A stretch of 64,000 bases of DNA from Charina bottae. Taxonomy: Eukaryota > Chordata > Lepidosauria > Squamata > Charinaidae. Made by a program: the position numbers and the translations under genes. The DNA is taken from contig JALMGJ010000003.1 of assembly GCA_023362775.1 (NCBI GenBank), forward strand, positions 80,376,855 through 80,440,854. The letters are read 5' to 3'. The notes under the pieces are model-generated. The model did no database searches, was not told the DNA's origin, and was given only the letters and a program-made list of their open reading frames with translations. Of this stretch, positions 12,721 through 24,700 are shown one piece after another. The stretch's first letter is position 1, and each line of letters opens with the position of its first letter.

Positions 12721-15700
12721 AACTTGTATTACCGCACCATCTCCCCCAAGGGGGACTCTGGGCGGTTTACACTACAACAATTTAAAATCTTTAAAAATAA
12801 CTACAATTTAAAATACATTACAAAACTAATAAATTAAATATAAAAATCCAATAGGTGATAGATGTTCTCTTTAAAAGGGCTCTACGGAACCAGCCATCCC
12901 CAAGAGGAACTGTTCCCATTCCCATCCCACGTGAGGCAGCAAAGCCAGGTCTTTAAATTCTTCCGGAAGGACAGCAGCGATGGGGCCTGTCTCACCTCTG
13001 GGGGCAGAATGTTCCAAAGAGTGGGAGCCACCACGGAAAAGGCTCGCCTTCTGGACCCCGCCAAACGACACTCCCTTGACGATGGGGTCCGAAGCATGCC
13101 CTCTCTACATGATCGAGTGGGACGGTTTGAAGTTATGGGGATGAGACGGTCCCTCAAGTAACCTGGTCCCATGCCATGTAGGGATTTAAAGGTCATAACC
13201 AACACCTTGAATTGCACCCAGAAGCACACCGGCACCCAGTGCAGCTGGCATAGCAGAGGTGTCACATGGGCCGATCAAGGGGCACCCATAACTGCGCGCG
13301 CAGCTGCATTTTGGACCAGTTGAAGATTCCGGATACTCTTCAAGGGTAGCCCCATGTAGAGCGCATTGCAGTAATCTATGTGGGAGATGACCAGGGTATG
13401 AGTGACTGTACGGAGGGACTCCTGATCTAGATAAGGGCGTAACTGGCACACAACACAAAGTTGTGCAAAGGCCCTTCTGGCCACAACTGCCACCTGCTCT
13501 TCAAGCAGGAGTCGTGAGTCCAGGAGGACCCCCAGATTCCGCACTGATTCCGAACGGGGTAGTGCAACCCCATCCAGAACCAAGGATGGTAATTTCCCAG
13601 ATCTAGAAGAACCATCAATCCACAGCCACTCCGTCTTACCAGGGTTCAGCTGAAGCCTGTTGTTCCCCATCCAGACCCCCACAGCCTCCAGGCACTGAGA
13701 GAGGGCGGCCACTGCATCACTTACTTCACCTGGGATGGAGATGTACAATTGAGTATCATCAGCATACTGATGATATCTCATCCCATGGTGACGGATGATC
13801 TCACCCAGCAGTTTCATGTAGATATTAAAGGAGAGTTGAAAGAAACGAACCCTGTGGCACCCCACAAACAAGGGGGCGAGAGTCGGATCTTTCATCTCCT
13901 ATTACCACCGATTGGGACCGGCCCCAGAGGAAGGAGGCGAACCAGCGCAAAACTACGCCGGCCACCCCCAACTCCTTGAGCCGTCCCAAAAAGATACCAT
14001 GGTCGATGGTATCGAAAGCTGCTGAGAGATCAAGGAGAGCCAGGATGGATGCACTTCCTCCATCCCGCTCCTGCCAGAGATCATCTGTAAGCGCGAACAA
14101 TGCAGTTTCCACCCCATATCCCGGCCTGAAACCTGACTGGAAGGGGTCCAGATAATCCGTTTCATCCAGAATCCTCTGGAGTTGCAAGGCCACCACTTTC
14201 TCAACCACCTTCCCCAAAAAGGGGAGGTGGGAGACAGGACGAAAGTTGCCCAATATAGTAGGGTCCAGTGATGGCTTCTTGAGCAGGGGGTATACCAGTG
14301 CCTCCTTAAAAGCATCTGGAAACACCCCCTGCTCCAGAGATATATTAACCATTGCCTGGACCCAACCACAGGTCACCTCCCTGGCTGCTTGAACCAGCCA
14401 GGAAGGGCAAGGGTCTAGATGGCATGTGGTGGCCTTCACACTCCGGAGGATCCTGTCCACTTCCTTAGGTCCAACAGGATCAAACCGTTCCCAGATAACC
14501 GGGTAATGACGTTCCCTGGGCATCTCCCCAGACTCTGCTTCATGCTTGGAGTCTAACTTAGAACGAATTTGAGCGATTTTATCCTGCAGATGTTTAGAAA
14601 ATTCTTCCGCACGGCCCTGTAGGTGGGTCACAGACTCCACCTTCCCCAGAAGATATCGTGTTATCTTAAACAGGGTCGTCGGACGGCATTTTGCGGACGC
14701 AATAAGAGTGGAGAAATATTGACGTTTCGCCGCTCTTACCGCCACAAGGTAGGTCTTAACCGCAACTCTAGCTTGTGTTCAGTCAGATTCAGTCTTTGTT
14801 TTTCTCCAGCGGCGCTCTAGGCGTCTCTTAGCCCTTTTCAAGACCCTCAACTCCTCCGTGAACCATGGGGAGTATCGGGTCAGATGTGGCAAGAGAGGCC
14901 GCACAGGCGCGATCCTGTCCAAGGCCCCAGCCGCTTCCCTATTCCAGGCTGCGGCCAGGACCTCCGCTGGACCGTGCAATAGATCCTCGGGTATACCCCC
15001 CAGCTCCTTCTGGAACCTCATAGGGTCCATTAGTCGCCGGGGGCGGACCATTCGAATGGGTCCTGCCTTCCTGCGGAGTGGGGCGGCATATGAGAATCTC
15101 AAGGTCACCAGGGCGTGATCTGACCATGACAGTGGGGACAGATCTAACTGTCCCTTCAGATCACCCTGCCACTGCTCCAACAAGAAAACTAAGTCCGGAG
15201 TGAGGCCACTGTCTCGAGTCGGGTCTCGAATAATCTGAGACAGGCCCATGGCTGCCATGGTAGCCATGAACTCCCGAGCCGCCTCTGAGGCACATCCCAG
15301 GGAAGGCAGGTTGAAGTCCCCCAGAACCATAAGCCTGGGGAACTCCACCGCCAACCCCGAGACAGCCTCTAGCAGCTCATGCAGGGAGGCTGCTATGCAG
15401 CAGGGAGGCTGGTACAGCAACAACACCCCCAACTGTAGCTTGAATCATGTCAACTGGATTTCTATTTTCTCAGTGGAAACGTTTCGCTCCTTATCCAAGG
15501 AGCTTCTTCAGTCTGAGCAAAGTTGGTAAGGGAATCCTAAATATGTTTCTAGGTAGCTGTGTGACCTTACACCTGGGGTCATGGTTATATTGAGATGTAT
15601 TTAAGTCCTTTTATTATCTAAAGGAGGATCGTTAAGATCACCATGCTGCTGTTGAGCTTGTGAAATGGTCTTAATCTTCCTAGGCACAGAAGACAGAGCC

Positions 15701-18700
15701 GGGAGAAAGATGTCCTCCATACATATGAAAAACTGAAAAGAGACCCCACCAACAATTACAAGAAAAAGGTAATAGACAGTTTGAAACAATTGGAACATGA
15801 TGGCTCCATCGATAGGATTACCTACCACCGTCTGTATCCTGGAGAAGCCATCCCCTGCATCTACGGACTTCCTAAGATCCACAAGGAAGGAACACCCCTC
15901 CGACCCATAGTCAGCAGCATTAATTTGGTAACATACAACATTGCCAAACACCTCTCTACCATACTAGCACCTCTAGTTGGACACTCTGAACACCACATCC
16001 ATAATTCGGAAGAATTTGTTTCCAAAGCAAAGATCCTGAAACTGGATACAGATGAAACTATGGTCTCCTTTGATGTGTCCTCCCTTTTCACCAGCATCCC
16101 CACCACTCATGCTCTATCCGCTGTCAGGAAGAGACTAGAAGAGGATAGCACCCTTGAAAGGAGAAGCCATCTCAACCCAAACAAGATCTGCCATCTTCTG
16201 GACCTGTGTCTTAACACCACTTATTTCACATACAGAGGTGACTTTTACAGACAAAAACACAGCTGTGCCATGGGTTCTCCTGTGTCACCCATTGTGGCCA
16301 ATTTATACATGGAAGAAGTGGAGAAGAAAGCACTCAACACATTCCAGGGAACGGTGCCCACCCACTGGTTTAGGTATGTGGATGACACCTGGGTCAAAAT
16401 CAAGACCCAGGAAGTACAGGCCTTCACGGACCATATAAACACTATAGATGCCAACATTAGCTTCACCAGAGAAGACACCAAGGACAACAGACTGGCATTT
16501 CTAGACTGTGAAGTCCTCATTGGGACCGGTGGCAAGCTAGAAATAGAGATCTACAGGAAACCCACACACACAGATCAATATCTGATGTTTGACTCCCACC
16601 ATCCACTGCAGCACAAACTAGGAGTCATCAGGACATTGTCACACAGAGCAGAAACCATCCCCACCTCCATGGATTCCAAAAAGAATGAAAATCAGCACCT
16701 GAGAACAGCTCTGAAGGCCTGTGGATATCCAAATTGGGCCTTCACCAAATCTAAATCTACCAGACCTAAAACAGCGACAGATAGGGCTGAGACTCAGAGT
16801 AAACAAAAGAACCTGGTCATTCCCTACATGGCTGGTGTGTCTGAAAAGATAAAACGGATATTTGGCAAACACCACATACCTGTATATTTCAAACCCACCA
16901 ACACACTGAGACAGAGGCTTGTACACCCCAAAGATCAAACTCCAAAACACAAGAAAAGCAATGTAGTTTATGCAATCCAGTGCAGTGAGGAGTGCTCTGA
17001 ACTTTACATTGGAGAAACCAAACAACTTTTGTACAGGAGGATGGCCCAACACAGGAGAAGTAACACCACAGGACCAGAGTCAGCAGTTTATCTTCATTTA
17101 AAGGAAAAAGGACACTCATTTGAGGACATTAATGTTCACATTTTAGACAGAGAAGATAGGTGGTTTGAGAGAGGGGTCAAGGAATCCATTTATGCCAACT
17201 TGGAAAATCCTTCCTTGAATAGAGGTGGGGGCCTCAGGCACAATCTTTCTCCCATCTTTCTCCCGGCTCTGTCTTCTGTGCCTAGGAAGATTAAGACCAT
17301 TTCACAAGCTCAACAGCAGCATGGTGATCTTAACGATCCTCCTTTAGATAATAAAAGGACTTAAATACATCTCAATATAACCATGACCCCAGGTGTAAGG
17401 TCACACCTCTGATGAGGGCCTGGGTCTGAACCTGAGGGGCCGGAACACGCCACCAGTAACAAACACCGGGGGCGTCTTCCCTGAAGATGGCCTGCCCCCT
17501 GGTTCCTGTCATAACATCCCCGTCCCATCACCACTTCGATCGGGCATCCCACCCTATTGCCCCAGAGCTTCCAGGCCCAGATGCCTCCATTCCTAGCCTT
17601 CCAGAAACCCTGAGTTGACCTCCGGGCCCCCTCCACGCACACATCTTCCACACTCAATCGTCCCAAGGAGATGATAGGTCCCCCAGCGCACCAGCTTCCG
17701 CTCTCGGCGCCAGGAGGGCCAACCACCTCCCACACATTCACTTTGCCCCCTCACCCCCTCTCACTGATAGCAAGGGGGCATCATCCACTCCTGCCCACCA
17801 CCTGTCTCTCACTCAGGGGTGGACACTCATGCATACATACATACAATCTTGGGTCCCCCTGACTCTCTCACACTCAGGGGAACCCTCAATCAAACACCCA
17901 GGGACCCTACTAAGTTTCTGCCACCTCTACGTGAATGGGGATAAATTTAACAAAATTTCCAGTTGTTAAAAAGTTGTTGAAAACCATGGGAATTCCCCTA
18001 CATCCAGCATTCAAAGTCTCTCTGGTGGTCAACAGATGTTAAAGTCTATAGGGCTCCACCGTTGACACACGGCCCTTCATACGTCTCAGCCCAAGGTAAC
18101 CGGGGCTCCCCAGGGAGTCTGCTAGGGGGACCGCCAGTCTGCTGGGCTCACCCTCAGCATGCCAGAGTCCACGGGAGTAATGCCTGCGCTTCACTATTCT
18201 GCGCTCCGCGTTCCGTTGCCGCTTTGCTGCTCTGGAGATTTCTCCATTAGTTGAGGAGGTCTCGGAGATTGTTTGGCTTCCTCTCCCCGCCATCCAGTAC
18301 GTAGTCAGGAACCGCAGGAGTTGGCCCAACACAACCGGGCTACCACGACTTTCCTCCACCAAATCTCTGTGCCAGACTCCCCCACCAACAAACCCCCTCA
18401 AGGAGTCAGCCAGGGTCCACAAAATCCGCCGACACCAAAAATCATGCACTCTGTCGCCCCGCCCAGTCCTCCGCTCGGGGTTACGGAGGCTACGAACCGG
18501 AGGAGCTCCGTCCACCCCACTCCAGCGTCCTCCTAACCATTGGTAAGTTGGAAATAGTTGGTGGATAGTTGGATTAAAAAAGGTGTTAGCTCCGTCTCTC
18601 CATCTCTCCTCAGTTCTTCGTTCGGGCACTACGGAGGCTACAATTCCGAAGGCCTCCGATTACCCTACTCTGGCATGAATATTAAAGCCGGAGGTTCGGG

Positions 18701-21700
18701 TATTCAAGGCTCCTCTGCCATCCTCTACCGTCTCCTTTCAGTCAGTTGGTAATTAGTTAATGTAATTAGTTAGTTTGAGGGGGTATTAACTCCATATCCG
18801 AGCACCCCACAAACTTCCTAACACAGCTCGCAGCGCTCCTGATCGCCATCGGTTCAGATTCATTATGTGATTTATAGGCTGGCATTTTAAAGAGAGGAAA
18901 GAGCAATGGATTTTGCTGTTTAAATCAGTGTGATACCTTTCAGTGTAGTGTTTTTCCTTCTTAAAACACAGATTTATACTTTGATTTCATGATAAAGTTA
19001 ATAGCATGTGCCTAGAACAAAACACTAATCTGAAAGGAGCATTTGAGGACAGCAGAATATTACTAACAGCAAGCACAATGTGTACATAAAAGGCAAATTG
19101 ATGTGCCAAATCTGAGTAGTTTGATTCACATAGTACATACAGTAATTTTCTGTTCATCAAGCATAATTATGAACTTCAGGACCAATTCCAGGTACTTTGG
19201 TATCTGAGGCAGAGAACAAGGAAATGCCCTCTCACTTTTCATTTACAAAAACTGACTGGCAATGTTAACAAGGAAAATCTTCTCTGATACACCTGAAAGC
19301 AGTAATCTAGTTGCTAATACTTTCCCAGCCATCCCCCAGCTAGGTCATTCTGCTTAATGATAGGACCAGCCCAGATGAATTTTGAAAGTCACTATGCTGA
19401 GATGCACAATTTCTTGGCCATATTCCTGGTTGTAAGAACAGCCCAATCCAAATGAATTCTGGGAATGGTATTCCAACACATCAAGATAGTCCAACAAAGC
19501 CAGCTGGGGAATAGTGGTTTACAGAAATTTAAATTGCTACTGACATCATTTCCTTTGTACAACTATTCTGCTTCATTAAGATCAATTTGTTTCCATCCTT
19601 CTGTCTACAACTTGATAGTCACTGTGGTGCTTATTAATCACATATGCATCCCATCAGTTCTCCAAGGAAGTCCATGAATTTGCTTTTACATACAAAACAA
19701 ATCTTTGGAAAACTAAAAATATACAGTATCAGTGGTGCCACTTGAATTTAATAAAGCAACAATTTTCATACCTCTCCTTTATAAACATGTAGGTGCTTGC
19801 CTCCAAGATGCATTCACTAAACATTTTTGCTGCCTATAAAAAAATATTCCGACAAAAATCTGCTTATCAAGAGGATAAGGAAACCACAGTACACAAGAAT
19901 GATACATTATAGTATAGTAGAGAATAGTATGTAATTTTTCCAATCCAATGACATATACCTGAAGATTATAAGTTTCTGTAGCAGATAATAGTCTTAACAG
20001 ATGAAGTAACTGGAAACTTAAGAACTGGAGCTGTGCAGTTAAAACATGTGTTTTTCAAAAGTTACACAAGGAATGCCCAATTGCAAGGTTACAACATCTT
20101 GATTCTGTGCTCCTGAGTACAGCAATTGGCATCATTTTCTACATGTCAGTGACTTTTTGGTGGCGCTGGGAAAATTGCTCTGTGCAGATCTCAGTTCTCT
20201 ATCAGAAAAATGAAATAATAATCTCCAACCCAGAATCACTATGAAAATAAAGGAGACACCCTTTCAGAATTCTTTGCTCAATCCAAGACTAGATGGTGTA
20301 CAGCAGATAATTGTAGATTTATAGACAAGTCACTGGAGATTTCTAGTAGATGGACAGCATTTCTTTTTTTTTTTTTGCCAGCTGGAGGTACAGTAGTTAC
20401 ACAGTCATGCCTACTGTTTGAAAAATGGTCACCTGTTGCTATTGTTTTTAAATATGAGCATGCAAGCATGTTAGGACAAGCATGTTAGGATTAAAAAAAC
20501 ATATACATTGGCTATGAAACCGCCAATGGCCAATCACTTTGTTCTGTTACAATGAAAAGTCAATTTTATTCAGCCAACTCACCACACAGGGTTGTTGTTG
20601 TGGGGAAAATAGGAGGAGGAAGGAGTATTAGGTATGTTCGCCGCCTTGAGTTATTTATAAAAATAATAAAGATGGGAGAAAATAAATAAATAAATAAAAA
20701 TCTCAGTTTTCCCTGCTGAGTTGCTTCCATATATGGTTCTTCATATGACAGCAATAACATCAGAGAGTTGTTCTCCAATCAACACCAGTAGATTTATAGC
20801 TATGTGACGATTTAACCGTAGGTTTAACAGGTGGCAGCATCTCACTGACCTTATCTAGGCTTGGAAGCTATTAAGAAGGGTGGGAACTGGCCAGTACTTG
20901 GGTAAGAGATCACCAGGGAATCCCAGGAATTTACACTGGAATGGGAAGTAAAAATCCCAACTGAAGGCAATGGTAAACCACTTCTGAACTGTTGCCAAGA
21001 AAAGTGCATGGTTCAAATCGTGAAATCACTACATGTGAAACTTCAGTCTTGTTGGGGTTTGATAAACCCAGGAATTTACTTCTAGATATAAATTATACAG
21101 AGAGGGTTGATTTCTAGGTAAAAGGTGAAATATTTTGCACAGTCACCCAATTAGCAGCCATTGTTGTAGGAATGATGTGTCATGTGTGACTCATTCAACA
21201 GGTGCTTAGAGTTAGGTTGGGTGTGGTGAATAACGAGAGTGACCTATAATGTGATTGGTCAGGTTCACTATATATGCAGAGACATTCTCATTTCCCATTA
21301 TTCCCATTTTACCTCGTGAAAGCTGTATCGTTGATGGTGTATCATTTGTTACTTGTGGAAATGATCTGTAAATACGTATGTATATAAAGTAAATAGGATA
21401 TTTGATATAACTTCTGTTTGGAGTCTATTTACTGCATAGTACATGGATCACTGGTGCCTAGGAGAGAGGCAGGCCGCTCCATCTCTGCGCGCTCCCTCTG
21501 ACAGGGTTATGGGCCCAGAGGCGGCAGAGACGCCATAGATGATGGAAGGCTTTGCACTGGCTGTGGATCAGTGGATCGTGTGCAGTCTGTGAGCTGGAAG
21601 CTTTGGAGGCCTATCCAGGAGTCGTGTGGCTATTTGGAGTGATTTGGAGCTTTAACAGGTTCCGTGCCTGCGTGTGTGTTTTTTCTCCTACGCTTGTTTT

Positions 21701-24700
21701 GCAGCTGGAGGACATTCTGATAAGGTCTGTGTCTTTAATCATCGGTGTCTGCCCAGAAGGGGCTGAAGACAGATGAGCACAGCGAAGATGTTGCCGGCAG
21801 TCGGGGGAGGTTTTCCTCTGGAAAGACTGAATGACAGTAATTATTCGTCATGGGCATATAAAATGGAAATGTATCTTCGGCGTGAAGGGCTTTGGAGGAG
21901 TGTACTTTGCCCTGAACCAGACCTGGAAGATGAAGAAGTTGCTCTAAAGGACGATAGAGCATTGGCAAGCATAATTTTATGTCTGGAAGATAGCCAATTG
22001 TGTTATGTTAGAGACTGTCAGTTAGCCTATAAGTGTTGGGAAGCTTTAAAGAATGTTTATCTAAGAAGCTCACCGTTATGTAAGGTTTTACTAACAAGAA
22101 AACTTTATCACGCCAGATTAGGTGTATCTGATAATATTAAGGATCACCTGCATTATATGACAGAGTTGTTTCAGGAGCTGGCTCAGAGAGATATGCCATT
22201 TACAGAAGCTAACAAAGTGTATATAATTCTCAGTTCTCTAAATTAAACGTGGGATACTTTGGCAATTAGCTTTGGTTCGTTATCTGAGGAAGATTTAACC
22301 ATAAGATACTTATCTATCAGGCTTTTAGAAGAAGAGCAAAGAAGGCAGCAGTGTTCTAACGTAATTAGGTCTAAGCAAAACAGTGTTTGTGTTAAGGAAT
22401 GTTCTGATAACCAAAACAATGTATTATTTGTGAAGAGAAAATGTTTCTGCTGTGGGTCACAAAAGCATTTGTTGCGGGATTGTGATAAGAAACGGAAGCT
22501 GAAGGCTAAGCTGAAAATTTCCAAGCCGGGAGACGCTGCACAGCTGTCTTTAATTAGTTCAAGTGTAGAACAAGATTTAAAGGGACCATTTTTAATTGAC
22601 AGTGGGGCTTGTCAGCATATAGGGAGTAACAGACAGATGTTTAAGAGTTTTAAGCAGGCTGATAAAGATCATGTTACTCTAGCTAATGGAAGCATTGCAT
22701 CTGTCACTGGTAAGGGATTTGTATATGTACCAGGGTTAAATATTGAATTATCAATGTTGTGTGTACCTGAACTGGAGTACAATATAATTAGTGTGTCACA
22801 ATTGGATAAACAGGGTTATACTGTACAGTTACTGGTGCCTAGGAGAGAGGCAGGCGGCTCCATCTCCGCGCGCTCCCTCTGACAAATCTTTCTAGACCTA
22901 GGCTGATAATTTACCAGTACATCATGCTGCCTTTCTAAGAAAGCAAGTCAAAAAAAGAACAGATATGATAAATTGCTTGATAATTAAAACATAGTCTACC
23001 TGCCTTTAAAATACATATTCTTCCACATTTCATGATTGGTAATAGCCTTGCCCAGTCTCATGCATCTAAACATGCATGTTCCACTAAGGTCTACAGCACA
23101 ATCGTGTCCCGACTGCACAGATGTCTGCCTTGCTCCCACAACATTGCCTTTGTCTCAGCCCCACCATGACTGAGACAGGCATAAGTCATTGTAAACCAAT
23201 CACATTGTTTACAGGGAGGGACACAGGGCAACTTCATGTTTATAGGGAGGGACACAGGGCAACTTCAGGGACACAGGACAACCCCTTCATGGATCACTGC
23301 CTTGTTGTGGCAAAGGGGCTTGCATAACTCAATGAAGTCGGGTCAAGACGGGGAGGTCGTGATGGAGAGTTCTGACAAAACATGGTCCACTGGAGGAGGA
23401 CATGGCAACCCACTCCAGTATCCTTGCCAAGAAAACCCCATGGACAGTATCAAAAGGCTAAAAGATATGACGCCGGAAGATGAGCCCCTCAGGTCGGAAG
23501 GTGTCCAATATGCTACTGGGGAAGAGCGGAGGGCAATTCTGAGTAGCTCCAGAAAGAGTGAAGCAGCTGGGCCAAAGCCGAAAGGACGCTCAGTTGTGGA
23601 TGTGTCTGGAAGTGGAAGGAAAGTCCGATGCTGTGAAGAACAATATTGCATAGGAACCTGGAATGTAAGATCTATGAATCAAGGTAAGCTGGATGTGGTC
23701 AAACATGAGATGACAAGATTGAACATCGACATCTTAGGAATCAGCAAACTAAAACGGACAGGAATGGGCAAATTTAATTCAGGTGACCATTATATATACT
23801 ACTGTGGGAAAGAATCCCTTAGAAGAAATGGAGTAGCCCTCATAGTCAATATAAGAGTGGGAAAGGCAGTACTGGGGTACAACCTCAAAAATGACAGAAT
23901 GATCTCATTTCGAATCCAAGGCAAACCATTCAACATCGAGTACAAAACGACGCAGGGCAAAGGCTAATAGAGTTTTCTCAAGAGAACACACTGGTCATAG
24001 CAAACACTCTTTTCCAACAACACAAGAGACGACTCTACACATGGACATCACCAGATGGTCAATACCGAAATCAGATTGATTATATACTTTGCAGCCAAAG
24101 ATGGAGAAGCTCTATACAATCAGCAAAAACAAGACCTGGAGCTGACTGTGGCTCAGATCATGAGCTTCTTATAGCAAAATTTAGGCTTAAATTGAAGAAT
24201 GTAGGGAAAACCACTAGACCACTTAGGTATGACCTAAATCATATCCCTTATGAATATACAGTGGAGGCGAGGAATAGATTTAAAGGATTAGATCTGGTAG
24301 ACAGAGTGCCTGAAGAACTATGGATGGAGGTTTGTAACATTGTAAAGGAGGCATCAACTAAAACCATCCCAAAGAAAAAAAAAAGGCAAGAAAGCAAAGT
24401 GGCTGACTGATGAGGCTTTACAAATAGCTGAGGAAAGAAGGGAAGCAAAAGGCAAGGGAGAAAGGGAAAGATATAACCAACTAAATGCAGATTTCCAGAG
24501 AATAGCAAGGAGAGATAAGAAGGCCTCCTAAAATGAATAATGCAAAGAAATCGAGGAAAACAATAGAATGGGGAAGACTAGAGATCTCTCCAAGAAAATC
24601 GGAGATATCAAGGGAACGTTTTTGTGCAAAGATGGGCATGATAAAGGACAAAAAAGGCAGGGACCTAACAGAAGCAGAAGAGATTAAGAAGAGGTGGCAA

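Larger units (their letters stand above)
15434..17406 (+). mobile_element. Penelope-like retroelement, 5'-truncated, with inverted terminal segment
   Basis: The plus strand has a long open frame (RT plus GIY-YIG) from 15715 to 17364. A 154-bp segment of its 3' end (17253-17406) occurs in inverted orientation at 15559-15712, immediately in front of the ORF. The inverted piece continues outward (15558 to 15434) into the terminal repeat seen at 9342-9546. Terminal repeats in direct or inverted arrangement and 5' truncation are characteristic of Penelope elements. It sits between L2 sequence (left) and a GC-rich block (right). No clear target duplication was seen. Confidence 0.9.
21162..22884 (+). 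mobile_element. Ty1/copia retrotransposon, 5' half only
   Basis: LTR, leader, gag with zinc knuckle, and the protease start; integrase, RT and 3' LTR are missing. The break is unusual: a 54-bp copy of the post-LTR leader (21450-21503) reappears at 22831-22884, exactly where the coding part stops. Confidence 0.82.

Noticed and set aside
12628..12837. 69-codon frame with (CV)n
   Set aside because: Translation of the TG microsatellite and an L2 tail.
15601..15951. Minus-strand frame ending with the same residues as the Penelope protein
   Set aside because: It is the inverted copy of the Penelope 3' end, not a separate gene.
17407..17440. CTGATGAG followed by a GGCC...GGCC stem and GGAAC, a possible further hammerhead
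   Set aside because: GAAA is replaced by GGAA, the stem is short, and the segment is outside the Penelope similarity.
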